Source: Legionella wadsworthii DSM 21896 = ATCC 33877 (GTDB lineage Bacteria > Pseudomonadota > Gammaproteobacteria > Legionellales > Legionellaceae). From it: 33,652 nt of DNA. Below the pieces are notes generated by a model. That model was not told the origin of the DNA. It saw only the letters and a list, made by a program, of their open reading frames with translations, and searched no databases. How positions within the stretch are numbered: position 1 is the stretch's first letter; each line of letters starts with the position of its first letter. Location of the stretch: assembly GCF_000701265.1 (NCBI RefSeq), contig NZ_KL370762.1, forward strand, positions 1 to 33,652, in the 5' to 3' direction. The translations under genes and the position numbers were made by a program. This document shows, one piece after another, positions 8,242 through 17,332 of the stretch.

Positions 8242-9912
8242 TTATCCTACCAGCTCATCAGTAGGGATATTAAACAAGCGTAAGGCACCCGACATGACCT
8301 TTGCAAATAAAGGAGCAGCCACTGCTGCAGCATAGTAACCCTTTCTTGAAGGTTCGTGAATGATAACAACGACAACGAATTTGGGCTTTGACACTGGGGC
8401 GATCCCAATAAAACTTGCAGTATATTTTCTATCTTTATAACCCTCCTTTCCCGCAACACGTGCTGTCCCTGTTTTGCCTGCGACCCGATATCCTGGAACT
8501 CTAGCTGATTTACCCGTTCCATCTTTGCCCAAAACAGCTTCCATCATCGATAAAACCTGAGATGCGGTCTCCGTTTTTATAACTTGAACCCCCGGAGGGG
8601 GGGGATCATTATGTAATAATGTGACCGGGATTAATTTACCCTGATTGGCAAAAACCATATTGGCCTTAGCCAATTGCAATGCTGTAACCGATAGGCCATA
8701 TCCGAAACTTAAAGTAGCCAAAACAAAAGGGTTGGCATTTTTGACATTCACAATGCTTCCCTCACTTTCGCCCGGATAAGTGCTTTCTGTGCGTTGCCCA
8801 AATCCACAACGCTGAAGTACGCCAATGAGCTGTTCTGGTGGGCTGGCTAAAACCATTTTTGTAACCCCCACATTACTCGAATGCTGCAATACACCAGTTA
8901 CATCCAGAACCCCATAATTATGAATATCACGAACTGTATGTCCATGGACACTCATCCAACTTGGATTGGTATCTATTATAGTGGAAGGAGAAAATAAGCC
9001 TGTCTCTAAAGCACTCGCAATGCTGAATGTCTTAATGACTGAGCCTGGTTCAAAGGTGTCAGTAACTGCCCTGTTCCTATAGGAGTCCTTATCATAACGA
9101 CCCCGGGAATTAGGATTATATGAAGGAACATTCGCCATGGCTAATATTTCACCGTTTTCAGTATCTACAACCACCACTGAACCCGACTTTGCAGCAAATT
9201 CTTCAACGGTTTTATTTAGTTCACTATAAGCCAAATATTGCAATCGTCGATCAATACTTAAAGTCATATCACGTCCCGGACGAGGTTGTTTGATTACTCC
9301 TAATTCCTCAATGATTCTTCCTAACCGATCTTTAATTACCCTTTTTTTTCCTACAACTCCCTTTAGCCAATCCTGATAAGCAAGCTCAATACCTTCTAAA
9401 CCTTGATCATCGACATTAGTAAATCCAATTAATTGAGAAATACTGTCGGAATCGGGATAATAACGTTTGAATTCCTTTTGAAAATTAACGCCGGGTATTT
9501 TTAATGCCTTGATTCTTTTAGATAAAGGAGGAGGTAATTGCCTTTGTAAATAAAGAAATTCCAATTCTTTCTTTTCGGCATCAACTATTTTCCTACTTAG
9601 TTGTTGAGGAGTTAAATTAAGATATTCAGCCAAGGACATAAATTGTTCTTTATCCGGCGAAAATTCTTTAGGATTGACCCAGACCGATTCTACAGGCGTA
9701 CTAATTGCCAAAGGTGTACCATTCCTGTCCATAATCATTCCTCGATGAGCAGGAATGTCTACAACCCGTAAACTTCTGGCATTACCTTGTCCCTGTAAAA
9801 ATTGACGATGAAGTACCGTCAGATCTACCATCCGCCAAATTAAAATGAGCAAAAGTAATAAAAAAAAGATAGAAACTGCAATTAATCGATTTAAATGAGT
9901 TGAGTTTTTCAT
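8242..9912 (-). CDS. ftsI: Septal peptidoglycan transpeptidase FtsI (PBP3)
   Basis: FtsI is the class B penicillin-binding protein that cross-links septal peptidoglycan in the divisome. Its 556 residues start with a short cytoplasmic tail and one membrane helix (~10-30). The dimerisation/pedestal domain follows, with RGMIMDRNG near 57-65. The transpeptidase domain has all three motifs: SVIK with Ser291, SSN at 345-347 and KTG at 480-482. A clear Shine-Dalgarno is missing. The start codon overlaps the perfect 16-base palindrome ATGGATAATTATCCAT, and a five-codon frame (MDNYP) ends in ATGA across the start, so initiation may be unusual. In many gamma-proteobacteria ftsL and ftsI nearly touch; here 148 bases with a foldback repeat separate them. 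Confidence 0.96.
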   Translation of the reverse strand: MKNSTHLNRLIAVSIFFLLLLLILIWRMVDLTVLHRQFLQGQGNARSLRVVDIPAHRGMIMDRNGTPLAISTPVESVWVNPKEFSPDKEQFMSLAEYLNLTPQQLSRKIVDAEKKELEFLYLQRQLPPPLSKRIKALKIPGVNFQKEFKRYYPDSDSISQLIGFTNVDDQGLEGIELAYQDWLKGVVGKKRVIKDRLGRIIEELGVIKQPRPGRDMTLSIDRRLQYLAYSELNKTVEEFAAKSGSVVVVDTENGEILAMANVPSYNPNSRGRYDKDSYRNRAVTDTFEPGSVIKTFSIASALETGLFSPSTIIDTNPSWMSVHGHTVRDIHNYGVLDVTGVLQHSSNVGVTKMVLASPPEQLIGVLQRCGFGQRTESTYPGESEGSIVNVKNANPFVLATLSFGYGLSVTALQLAKANMVFANQGKLIPVTLLHNDPPPPGVQVIKTETASQVLSMMEAVLGKDGTGKSARVPGYRVAGKTGTARVAGKEGYKDRKYTASFIGIAPVSKPKFVVVVIIHEPSRKGYYAAAVAAPLFAKVMSGALRLFNIPTDELVG

Positions 9913-9928
9913 GGATAATTATCCATCA

Positions 9929-10014
9929 GTAGCCAGGGTGGAGGCAAATGCCATAACCCGGGTTTTTAGTGCATAAGAACTCCCAGGTTACGCTCTTAAC
10001 TCCACCTAGGCTAC
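9929..10014. repeat. 86-bp foldback repeat between ftsL and ftsI
   Basis: The ends form an imperfect 14-base inverted repeat, GTAGCCAGGGTGGA at the left and TCCACCTAGGCTAC at the right. A second nested inverted pair is AACCCGGG/CCCAGGTT. Transcribed within the dcw operon it should fold into a long hairpin. Similar CCTGGGT/ACCCAGG foldbacks occur at 18984, 26926 and 29067, so it looks like one copy of a dispersed REP- or MITE-like family. Confidence 0.65.
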
Positions 10015-10060
10015 GATAATAAAACTAAACGGCAATGGTACTCGTTTCAATTAAAAACTT

Positions 10061-10402
10061 CTACTGCTGGGCTTGCAACCAATAAGTATTTTTAGGGTTT
10101 GGTAAAAGCATTTGTAATTTATCAGTTGCCACCTCTTGGACACGAGCAGGTGTCGCCAAGCTTGCTTGTTCTAATAGTAACTGTCCCCATTGCAACTGTA
10201 AATAATGGGTTAACTGTTCTTGTTGTTCCACTTTATTCAATGTAACCCGATAGGAGTTCGTACTGTATATAACGGCCAAAGCACTCACCAATACAGCAAC
10301 TAATAACATAATCAGCATGTATAATGACTTTGACATGTGCATATCTGCCAGTTGACCATTAAATATGGTACCTTGATTGATTATTCTCGCTGCAGCGTTC
10401 AT
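10061..10402 (-). CDS. ftsL: Cell division protein FtsL
   Basis: FtsL is a small bitopic membrane protein that bridges FtsB/FtsQ and the FtsWI synthase in the divisome. The 113 residues have a short cytoplasmic part, one strong membrane helix (~27-46, [20 protein letters not shown]) and a periplasmic helix (~55-100) with leucine-rich heptads. This is the expected architecture, although sequence conservation in the family is low. Position supports the call: its ATG overlaps the rsmH stop by four bases and ftsI follows. The tail matches the short C-terminal segment typical of the family. Confidence 0.9.
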   Translation of the reverse strand: MNAAARIINQGTIFNGQLADMHMSKSLYMLIMLLVAVLVSALAVIYSTNSYRVTLNKVEQQEQLTHYLQLQWGQLLLEQASLATPARVQEVATDKLQMLLPNPKNTYWLQAQQ

Positions 10403-11325
10403 GCTAGTTTCTCCCCTATTCTAAGTACAGCACTTCGAGATCGAATATTCTCGTTTACTTCTACATCTTTGGGCATAATCGCCTTACCTACCCTTCTAAA
10501 ATTTGTTTTTAATACTTCATGGCGTATCGGCACCTCCGGAGGAGGCCTCTCACCCTGTTCTTTATCCCTCATAAACTGTTTCACAATGCGATCTTCGAGG
10601 GAGTGAAAACTAATCACGGCCAATCTACCTCCAGGGCCTAAAACATTAAGACATTGTTCCAGACAACTTTTTAAATCAGTAAGCTCTTTATTGATATGAA
10701 TACGTATTGCCTGGAACACTCGCGTTGCTGGATGTTTGTGTTTTTCCCATTTGGGATTTGCTTCCTTAACTATTTCAGCCAGTTGCAATGTTGTTGTAAT
10801 GGGGGCAATGCTTCTTGCGGCAACAATGGCTTTTGCAATCCGCCCTGCAAAACGCTCTTCTCCATACAGTCTAAAAACAGATGCCATTTCATCTGCTTCA
10901 GACTCATTTACAAATTGAGCAGCACTCATCGATTGAGATAAATCCATACGCATATCTAGAGGTCCCTGCTGGATAAAGCTGAAACCTCGTTCTGGATTAT
11001 CCAGTTGAGGTGAAGACACCCCTAAATCCAGCAAAATACCATCTACTTTTCCTAAAACGCCCGCTTCAATAGCAAATTCTTCAATTCGTGCAAAGGAACC
11101 TTGAAATATATGGAAACGCTTGTCTTCACTAAAATGAGTTGTTGCATAAGCAATTGCTTCGACATCTTTATCTATGGCGTAAAGACGACCATTATCGTTT
11201 AGATGGCGTAAAATTTCTCTGCTATGGCCGCCACGCCCAAAGGTTCCATCAAAATAAACACCATCGCTTTTGATGTCTAAACCTTCGATCGATTCTAGAA
11301 GCAATACTGATTGATGCGTTGCCAT
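10399..11325 (-). CDS. rsmH: 16S rRNA (cytosine1402-N4)-methyltransferase
   Basis: RsmH (MraW) methylates N4 of C1402 in 16S rRNA using S-adenosylmethionine. The 308 residues match the family. The SAM-binding block [16 protein letters not shown] is at about 24-39, [13 protein letters not shown] near 98-110 and the conserved GPLDMRM near 126-132. The C-terminal end carries [15 protein letters not shown], a family hallmark. It starts 12 bases after mraZ with a modest GGAA ribosome site and overlaps ftsL by four bases, so the genes are translationally coupled. Confidence 0.96.
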   Translation of the reverse strand: MATHQSVLLLESIEGLDIKSDGVYFDGTFGRGGHSREILRHLNDNGRLYAIDKDVEAIAYATTHFSEDKRFHIFQGSFARIEEFAIEAGVLGKVDGILLDLGVSSPQLDNPERGFSFIQQGPLDMRMDLSQSMSAAQFVNESEADEMASVFRLYGEERFAGRIAKAIVAARSIAPITTTLQLAEIVKEANPKWEKHKHPATRVFQAIRIHINKELTDLKSCLEQCLNVLGPGGRLAVISFHSLEDRIVKQFMRDKEQGERPPPEVPIRHEVLKTNFRRVGKAIMPKDVEVNENIRSRSAVLRIGEKLA

Positions 11326-11337
11326 TTTATGTTTCCA

Positions 11338-11796
11338 TTACAAAGAAAACGTTTTCATTTCATCAGGTAACCCACCATTACCGGAACTTTCTTCAGCCAG
11401 CCATTGTTCCCGTCGAGTTTCCCAAAGATCCTTATTCCATACTTCAAATTTATTACCTTGACCTATCATCACCACTTCTTTTTCCAGCTGCGCATAATTC
11501 CTTAATACCGGGGGTAGTAATATCCTTCCGTTGGCATCAACTTCCACATCGGTCGCATGACCTATAAGTAAACGCTGTATTCTTCGTGCAGCTGCATTAA
11601 AACTGGGTAATTTTTGTAAATTGTCTTCAATGACCTGCCATTGAGCTGCGGTATAAAGCAACAAACAGGTCTCCTCTGTGTCAATTGTTACCACTAAAGG
11701 CGCTTTTTCTTCTGCTCCCAGGGCAGAACGATAACGCATAGGAATTGCCAAGCGTCCTTTGGTATCAATTGTGATTGCATTTATTCCGCGGAACAT
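11338..11796 (-). CDS. mraZ: Transcriptional regulator MraZ
   Basis: MraZ is an AbrB-like, ring-forming DNA-binding protein that represses its own dcw promoter. The 152 residues contain two tandem SpoVT/AbrB-like units. The first begins FRGINAITIDTKGRLAIPMRYR at ~2-23 and the second contains ATDVEVDANGRILLPPVLR near 80-100, each with the DxxGR signature. It is the first gene of the cluster. The leader upstream holds several GTGG(G/A) elements in the same orientation, consistent with autoregulation. The ribosome site is weak. Confidence 0.95.
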   Translation of the reverse strand: MFRGINAITIDTKGRLAIPMRYRSALGAEEKAPLVVTIDTEETCLLLYTAAQWQVIEDNLQKLPSFNAAARRIQRLLIGHATDVEVDANGRILLPPVLRNYAQLEKEVVMIGQGNKFEVWNKDLWETRREQWLAEESSGNGGLPDEMKTFSL

Positions 11797-11825
11797 GGTT
11801 TCTTTTTATGTGGAAGATTTTTTCC

Positions 11826-11861
11826 TCCACAATTCTCCACTTTTTTATTATTTTAACCCAC
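11826..11861 (-). promoter_or_regulatory. Probable MraZ operator boxes
   Basis: Read on the minus strand, GTGGG lies at 11857-11861 and GTGGA at 11836-11840 and 11826-11830. The last two are exactly 10 bases apart and the first is 21 bases from the next. E. coli MraZ binds TGGGN repeats separated by five bases in the same place, between promoter and gene. A further GTGGG at 11908-11912 lies just upstream of the -35. The two GTGGA boxes are imperfect. Confidence 0.55.
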
Positions 11862-11869
11862 TTTTATAC

Positions 11870-11899
11870 ACTATAGAAACACATTTCTCCATGCGTCAA
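11870..11899 (-). promoter_or_regulatory. Sigma-70-type promoter for the mraZ operon
   Basis: On the minus strand TTGACG (11894-11899), an 18-base spacer and TATAGT (11870-11875) form a good sigma-70 match. The predicted start is near 11862, giving a leader of about 65 bases that contains the MraZ-like boxes. Confidence 0.6.
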
Positions 11900-12175
11900 G
11901 ATAAAAACCCACTTTTTGTTTAAATTATTTATAGATAAAAATTGCAATGACTTAATATAAATCTTTGTAGTCATTTTATGAGCAATCTGGGTTTAAGTAA
12001 TGAAAACAAGATCTTATTAAGTTCTGTATTTAGATAAGAAGGAGGAAGAAATAAAAACTCCAGATACATCTCGTTGTTGTTATCTTTATTTTTGTGAAAA
12101 TTGTGCGTATTTGTTTATTTTTATATTCAGTTAAATCTATAATGAACTATTGTGTCACAATATGGGGCAAATACT
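11900..12175. other. AT-rich intergenic region between divergent mraZ and hydrolase genes
   Basis: No gene is supported. It must hold the promoter of the large plus-strand gene at 12176, but no single -35/-10 pair stands out. CTTAATATA at 11951-11959 resembles one half of the Legionella PmrA element, but the second half is poor and it lies over 200 bases from the start codon, so it is not called. Confidence 0.5.
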
Positions 12176-14530
12176 ATGGACAGTAAGCTTGAAAAGCAAC
12201 CATTTACACTCACAATGCTAGGAACGCTTACAGCTTTTACCCCTCAATTAAAACAAATACCCAAATCCGCTCCTTATAATAAAGGAACCTATGTAAAAGA
12301 TTATCCTAAAGGAGAAACTTTAAGCATCGTATCGTCCTTAATTAAAACAAAAAATCCTGCACAAACTATAAAAGTCGATGCTAAAAATCCATACCCCTAC
12401 GTCGCCGATGAAATTACGGTAGTGAACGGTCCTACCACAGAGGGATCTAATGTCGGAGAAAAAATAGGCCAGGGTTTAGCTGCTGTCTTAAAAGCGATAG
12501 CTCGGGGACAAGTTCCAATTAATATCATTGCCCACAGTAGAGGTGCTGTGGAATCTATTTTAATCGCTCACGAACTAGAAGCGATTCAAAAAATGATTGC
12601 CGAGTGCGCTTCTTTTGATGAAGTATTAAAGCAACTGGCGGAGCAGCAAACAAAAAGATATAAAGGTACGCCTGCTAATAATACTCCCGATATTATTGAA
12701 TCTTTAAAATCCCAAATTAATTCAATACCGAAAGAAAAACAGGGAGAATGGTTTTATGATTTAAAAAAATATTTACCCAATACCTATGTTAATTTTTTTG
12801 GAATTGATCCTGTTCCAGGAGATTGTTTTCCCATAACCTGGTATGACGAACGATTTTTTATATTACCCGAAATAATTAAAAATACGGAATTGATTTATTA
12901 TGTGAACGAACATTCCGATTGGGGATTCACGCCTATTTATCCCGAGGTCGTCTCTCAAGCAAAGCAGAATTTTGTAAGTTATTCCATGCCTGGACATCAC
13001 GGGACAGGCTCTAGTGGAAACGATGGTTCCCAGCAGAGCATCATTGTCTCACCGGATGGATCTAAAACAACCCATGTCCAAAAAATTATAATCTATAAAA
13101 TATTGTATTTTTTAACGGGGCAACATGTAGTATTTAATGATGGAACTCAAGTTTTTCATCAGTATTCCGCATTAGGCAGAAAATATTCTGGCTTAGATAT
13201 AGGTTCCAAATTTTTCCCTATCAACGACCTTGATTTTCCCACTATTTTAAGAGCGCTTTATTCTGTAATTGCTAAAAATCAAGTGGCTTATGATGCATAT
13301 AATTCCACCCATTATTCCTATATGGGTCTTACAAAACAAAGAAGAATGATGCATAAAGGCCGTATTTATGGATTATTTAATGACATCTTTACGCCCTATT
13401 CTGGTTATGTCAATGAAGAGCATGCATTTTTGATGCAGACACATTTTTTTAAAATTTTTGGCCTTCATACAAAAAGAAAAAATATTGCTGAGATGATCAA
13501 TACAGCAAGTTCTGTTCTTGAAGAACATATTAAAAAACTCACAAATAAAGAACCCTCGATTCTAGAGTCTGAATTAACCCGTAAAACAGTATTGGAAACA
13601 TTTGGCATTGTCATTCGCCAAGTAAGCCAGCAATATCTAACCGAAGATTGGAATTCATTTGAGAAGCAAGAGGAAAAAGAACATTTGTACCAGGCGGTAA
13701 TCGATATTCTGACGAAGTTTAAAGAATTATCCGTCTCGGATAATTTGCCCACTCAACAATTTGTAGAAGAACTTCTTCTTTTGAGTTATACCAGCATCAA
13801 TCAAACCTTGGTGCTTCAATCCCAAGGTTTGGAAAAAGACTTCAACTACTTTCAAGAATCTATAGATACCCGCTTAAAACAATTTTTCAGTGCATTATTA
13901 ATGCAAGTAAATCATGTAGAAAATAGTCCCTCTTTGATTTTAGAGAATATTATGCAATCTGAAGAATATCAAAAATTACCAAATCACCCGATTTCAATTA
14001 AAATTGCTTTTATTTATAAAAATCTTCCTGGAAAAGAACTTGAAAAATACAGTGTAGAACAACTGACACAAAGCTATGAAGAACAATTTACCGACGCTCT
14101 TGAAGATTTTTCTAAACTATACCAACAAATAAAAACCTTTATATACGACTTGGGTGCTTTACGCAGTATCGTTCCGAGTAAAAAAATTGAGGTTGATGAA
14201 CTGAACTTATTGAAACAAGCCAATGGGTTAGTTGCCATGGCTGCAGAACGATTTTATAAAGGCAGAGCGCTACAAAGTCTTCCTCCCATTGCTGAAAAGA
14301 ATTCCTTTATGAGACTGGCAGAAGAACATGCCATTGAACATTTTGGCCTTGAAAGTCGATATAACATATTGAAAACAGCAGAGAAAGTTACAGCAGAGAC
14401 AAGTGGCGCGTTTTCAAGAACGCTTTCTTTCTTCTGGAGTCCAGTTTCCAGAATGATCTATGGAGTTCAAGTTGTTGTCCCTCCTGAAGGTGAAATAAAG
14501 AAAGAAGGGATTACTTCGACACCTTTGTAG
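12176..14530 (+). CDS. Large effector-like protein with DUF2235/lipase-like alpha/beta-hydrolase domain
   Basis: This is a 784-residue protein. The start is the ATG at 12176, with GGGG about eight bases upstream; an in-frame GTG at 12152 adds eight residues. The nucleophile elbow INIIAHSRGAVES places Ser at about 121. FGIDPVPGD (near 210) could supply the acid, and SMPGHHGTGSSGND (near 280) the His. Order and motifs (xHSRGA, DPV, PGxH) recall DUF2235/Tle1 phospholipases and Legionella lipase-like effectors. The rest, from ~330, is helical and charged without recognised motifs. No signal peptide is seen, which fits export by a type IV system and not by Sec, though that is inference. A hairpin terminator follows at 14617. 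Substrate unknown. Confidence 0.65.
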   Translation: MDSKLEKQPFTLTMLGTLTAFTPQLKQIPKSAPYNKGTYVKDYPKGETLSIVSSLIKTKNPAQTIKVDAKNPYPYVADEITVVNGPTTEGSNVGEKIGQGLAAVLKAIARGQVPINIIAHSRGAVESILIAHELEAIQKMIAECASFDEVLKQLAEQQTKRYKGTPANNTPDIIESLKSQINSIPKEKQGEWFYDLKKYLPNTYVNFFGIDPVPGDCFPITWYDERFFILPEIIKNTELIYYVNEHSDWGFTPIYPEVVSQAKQNFVSYSMPGHHGTGSSGNDGSQQSIIVSPDGSKTTHVQKIIIYKILYFLTGQHVVFNDGTQVFHQYSALGRKYSGLDIGSKFFPINDLDFPTILRALYSVIAKNQVAYDAYNSTHYSYMGLTKQRRMMHKGRIYGLFNDIFTPYSGYVNEEHAFLMQTHFFKIFGLHTKRKNIAEMINTASSVLEEHIKKLTNKEPSILESELTRKTVLETFGIVIRQVSQQYLTEDWNSFEKQEEKEHLYQAVIDILTKFKELSVSDNLPTQQFVEELLLLSYTSINQTLVLQSQGLEKDFNYFQESIDTRLKQFFSALLMQVNHVENSPSLILENIMQSEEYQKLPNHPISIKIAFIYKNLPGKELEKYSVEQLTQSYEEQFTDALEDFSKLYQQIKTFIYDLGALRSIVPSKKIEVDELNLLKQANGLVAMAAERFYKGRALQSLPPIAEKNSFMRLAEEHAIEHFGLESRYNILKTAEKVTAETSGAFSRTLSFFWSPVSRMIYGVQVVVPPEGEIKKEGITSTPL

Positions 14531-14616
14531 TCTCTCTGATGGATTAATAAAAAAAGAGAGGTAACTTCTTTATTTTTGTTAATCTCCATTTAAGGATAAC
14601 ATGATATGATAAAACT

Positions 14617-14670
14617 GTAGCGATATTAAACTCCTAGGTTATAAATCAAACATATTATCGCTACCTTTTT
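14617..14670 (+). terminator. Terminator after the hydrolase gene
   Basis: GTAGCGATA (14617-14625) and TATCGCTAC (14656-14664) form a perfect nine-base stem around 30 bases, followed by CTTTTT. It would stop transcription of the plus-strand hydrolase gene before it runs into convergent coaX. Confidence 0.5.
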
Positions 14671-14688
14671 CTCCTGTGTTTCCACAAA

Positions 14689-15456
14689 TCAATGATTCAT
14701 TAAAGCCGCTAACCTGATACCTTGGAGAACTAAATCAGGAACTAAATGATGATATATTTCCTGTTTTTCGAATAAAGAAGCAAAGCCACCCGTGGCTAAA
14801 ACCAAAGCATTTTCATGTCCAAAAGCTTCGCGCTGCAAGCGCTGGATTAACTCCCGGCAAGCACCAATTGCACCATAATACACACCAGATTGAATGCTTT
14901 CTATGGTTGAACGGCCTACTGAATTTTCAGTTTTTATGATTTCTACAGCAGGCAATTTCGCGGTATTTTTAGATAGGGCATCCACTGAGAGCCTGACGCC
15001 GGGCAAAATAGCACCTCCCATATAAACCTTTTGATTATTGATAACGCAGAAGGTTGTCGCTGTACCAAAATCAATGACAATAATATTTTGATTGGGATAG
15101 ATATGGGTGGCTGCGATTGCATTTGCAATTCTATCTGCCCCTACTTCTATGGGATTACGATATTTAATATTTAGCCCTGTTTTAACTCCTGCTTGTAATA
15201 AAAAAGGTTCTATAGAAAAATATTTCACACATGCAGAACGAAGGGAATAATCGATTTGAGGTACAACAGAACAAATTCCTATTTGCTTGATGGCTTCAGG
15301 ATTACAATTATTTTCCCGCAAAACACTTTTCAAGAAAATACCTAATTCATCTGAGGTACTTACCTTTGAGGTATGGCGAAAACGAAGCTTGATATCTTCC
15401 CCATCAAAAACACCCCCGTAGATATGAGAGTTCCCAACATCAATACAGAGAATCAT
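14689..15456 (-). CDS. coaX: Type III pantothenate kinase
   Basis: CoaX phosphorylates pantothenate in the first step of coenzyme A synthesis and belongs to the ASKHA kinase fold. The chosen start is the ATG at 15456, giving MILCIDVGNSHIYGGVFDG with the phosphate-1 loop DVGNS at the N-terminus as in known CoaX proteins. TTG or ATG starts at 15471/15468 would add four or five residues. Family blocks include VGADRIAN, VIDFGTATTFCVI and GGAILPGVRLSVDAL. The 255 residues fit the family. It is probably monocistronic, with no clear Shine-Dalgarno. Confidence 0.93.
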   Translation of the reverse strand: MILCIDVGNSHIYGGVFDGEDIKLRFRHTSKVSTSDELGIFLKSVLRENNCNPEAIKQIGICSVVPQIDYSLRSACVKYFSIEPFLLQAGVKTGLNIKYRNPIEVGADRIANAIAATHIYPNQNIIVIDFGTATTFCVINNQKVYMGGAILPGVRLSVDALSKNTAKLPAVEIIKTENSVGRSTIESIQSGVYYGAIGACRELIQRLQREAFGHENALVLATGGFASLFEKQEIYHHLVPDLVLQGIRLAALMNH

Positions 15457-15578
15457 ATGGTCTCGCATCAATTTAAAAAGAGGATAGTAAATTGGGACAC
15501 TCCGATTATCAAGTGGTAGAGATCAGTTAATTGTTTTATACAAAAAAAAATATTTTTATAAAGAAAAGAAGTCATGAT

Positions 15579-17150
15579 TTAAAAATCAGATTTGTTGTAT
15601 CCCTCACCTTTTAGATTATCTTCCAAAAATGTGCCTTGATGAGATGAAATCAAAAAACTCAGATCCATGGGATGTGCACTTCTCATGATAATGCCCTTGA
15701 ACACCTCCGAAGCGTATAATGTTTCTCTCTCCTTTTTCGACAAGTCCAAAGAACCATTCTGAACTTCTTCAAGTGCTGTCTCAAGTAAAGGAAGTGCTTC
15801 ATTGATGCTTGTAAATTTATCAAACAAACACTTTAAGTCACCATAAGGACATTCCTCCATGTGGGCAATGACAGAAATATTTTGAAAGAACCGTAAGACT
15901 TCCCGATGGTTTTGAGATGTAACAATCTGAGTTAAGCGATTGTCCAGTTTGTCCATTTCAATGGCATTTTCTTTAAGTTCTTTTAATCGTTGCGTTGCTT
16001 TTAATCCAAACAACTCTTTCATTGTTTTTAAAGTGGAGTCCTCTTCAAGGTCCCTTTCATTTTCACTTCCAGATAAGGTACTTTGTGATCTTAATGATTC
16101 ATCAAGACCAGGTGAAGGTTCAGGAGACTCCTGATTGTCCTCGGTTTTTTCCTTCTGGGACTTTCTTTTTTCCCATTGGGCTTTAATTATGGGGGCGATT
16201 AAAGAAACGCCAACGCGACCAACGATATAAAGAGCGCCTAACCCAGCACTTCCCGCTGCAATGCCCAAGCCCACTGGAGGGAAGAAGATACTTAAGACTA
16301 AACCTACAATGACAAGAGAAGTTAGGGCGGCGGCAACCCCCCTATCCATAAATGCAGCAGTGCCCAGGCCCTCAAGAGTCTTTTCATCCTTTATTTTGTT
16401 ATTGTAAAGTACCTGTAATGTAGCAGTGGTCGATTTATGCTCAATTTGCAAGTCATCTATTAATTCGCAAATTCGAATTCGCTCCTCATCAGTGTCAGCC
16501 GCTTTTAGTTCTGAGTACAACAATGATGCCTTTTTCCGAATATCCTTCAATATTTCTTCATTAACTTCTATATCTACTTTCGCCTGGTTTATTGATTTTT
16601 TAATCTTTTGCCGTTTATAGATCATATTTCCTATAGAGTACAAGCTAAGCGCCAGGCTTAAGCCAGCAACTGCGATACCAATAGGAGGTGCTGCAGCAGG
16701 AACAAGAATTCCAGTTAAAGCGAGAGCCAGTAAAACTGCGGAATATGCCCATTTTGCATTATTGGATAAGGTGAAAGGAGGCCATTTACCAGCAATCATG
16801 GAAAAGAAATAGATCAATGGAATTCGAATAAAATTAATGGCTGCAATACCTAAGCTTGCAAAATGGAAACCTGAGCTTGCTCCTTGGACTGCTTGAGACG
16901 TATCACCCAAACTTTTGATTAAAGCAGTCATTGCGCCACCAGTATTTCCTAAACTTTGTAAAAAACCAGAAAGTAATGGCACTTTAAGAATAAGTAATCG
17001 TAGAATAAAATTTTTTTCTTCTTCGGAATTAGGAGTTATCTGAATTTTTACAGACATCTCTTTAGCAAATTGCTCTCTTTTAAGAAATTCTTCCTCATTC
17101 CATTTCTTTTCTTTAACAAGCGTCTCTTTAGATAATTTCTCAGTACTCAT
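15579..17150 (-). CDS. Membrane protein with two hydrophobic blocks and coiled coil, effector-like
   Basis: This is a ~523-residue protein not recognised. The ATG at 17150 (MSTEKLSKET) is preferred because a possible TATAGT near 17185 leaves too short a leader for the ATG at 17171. Neither start has a good ribosome site. A charged N-terminus (~1-45) is followed by long hydrophobic stretches near 95-180, rich in Ala, Gly and Pro. A predicted coiled coil follows (~185-260), then a second hydrophobic pair near 270-325 (LTSLVIVGLVLSIFFPPVG). The acidic/Ser-rich linker near 335-375 leads to a helical soluble tail. Paired membrane hairpins flanking a coiled coil suggest insertion into a membrane. 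Many Legionella effectors look like this, but no signature confirms it. Confidence 0.55.
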   Translation of the reverse strand: MSTEKLSKETLVKEKKWNEEEFLKREQFAKEMSVKIQITPNSEEEKNFILRLLILKVPLLSGFLQSLGNTGGAMTALIKSLGDTSQAVQGASSGFHFASLGIAAINFIRIPLIYFFSMIAGKWPPFTLSNNAKWAYSAVLLALALTGILVPAAAPPIGIAVAGLSLALSLYSIGNMIYKRQKIKKSINQAKVDIEVNEEILKDIRKKASLLYSELKAADTDEERIRICELIDDLQIEHKSTTATLQVLYNNKIKDEKTLEGLGTAAFMDRGVAAALTSLVIVGLVLSIFFPPVGLGIAAGSAGLGALYIVGRVGVSLIAPIIKAQWEKRKSQKEKTEDNQESPEPSPGLDESLRSQSTLSGSENERDLEEDSTLKTMKELFGLKATQRLKELKENAIEMDKLDNRLTQIVTSQNHREVLRFFQNISVIAHMEECPYGDLKCLFDKFTSINEALPLLETALEEVQNGSLDLSKKERETLYASEVFKGIIMRSAHPMDLSFLISSHQGTFLEDNLKGEGYNKSDF

Positions 17151-17274
17151 TTTAAAAATTCTATGGACCATTCTATATTAACTATAGCTCAAATGAATTT
17201 TTGAATTGGGTCCATAGAATTTATAATACATTGTGGTGAACGGAATTAAAAAAAAGATACTATTTAATGACAAA

Positions 17275-17302
17275 ATAAAAAAGCCCTACATCACACAGGG
17301 CT
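17275..17302 (-). terminator. Rho-independent terminator of the L,D-transpeptidase gene
   Basis: On the minus strand AGCCCT, a nine-base loop and AGGGCT are followed directly by a run of T (TTTTTATTTT). It lies 30 bases after the stop of the YkuD-family gene. Confidence 0.8.
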
Positions 17303-17332
17303 CTTAGTAAAAAATAAGGACCGGTTTAAAGG

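Noticed and set aside
11951..11971. PmrA-type element (CTTAATATA) upstream of the hydrolase gene
   Set aside because: Only one half-site matches, and the distance to the start is over 200 bases.
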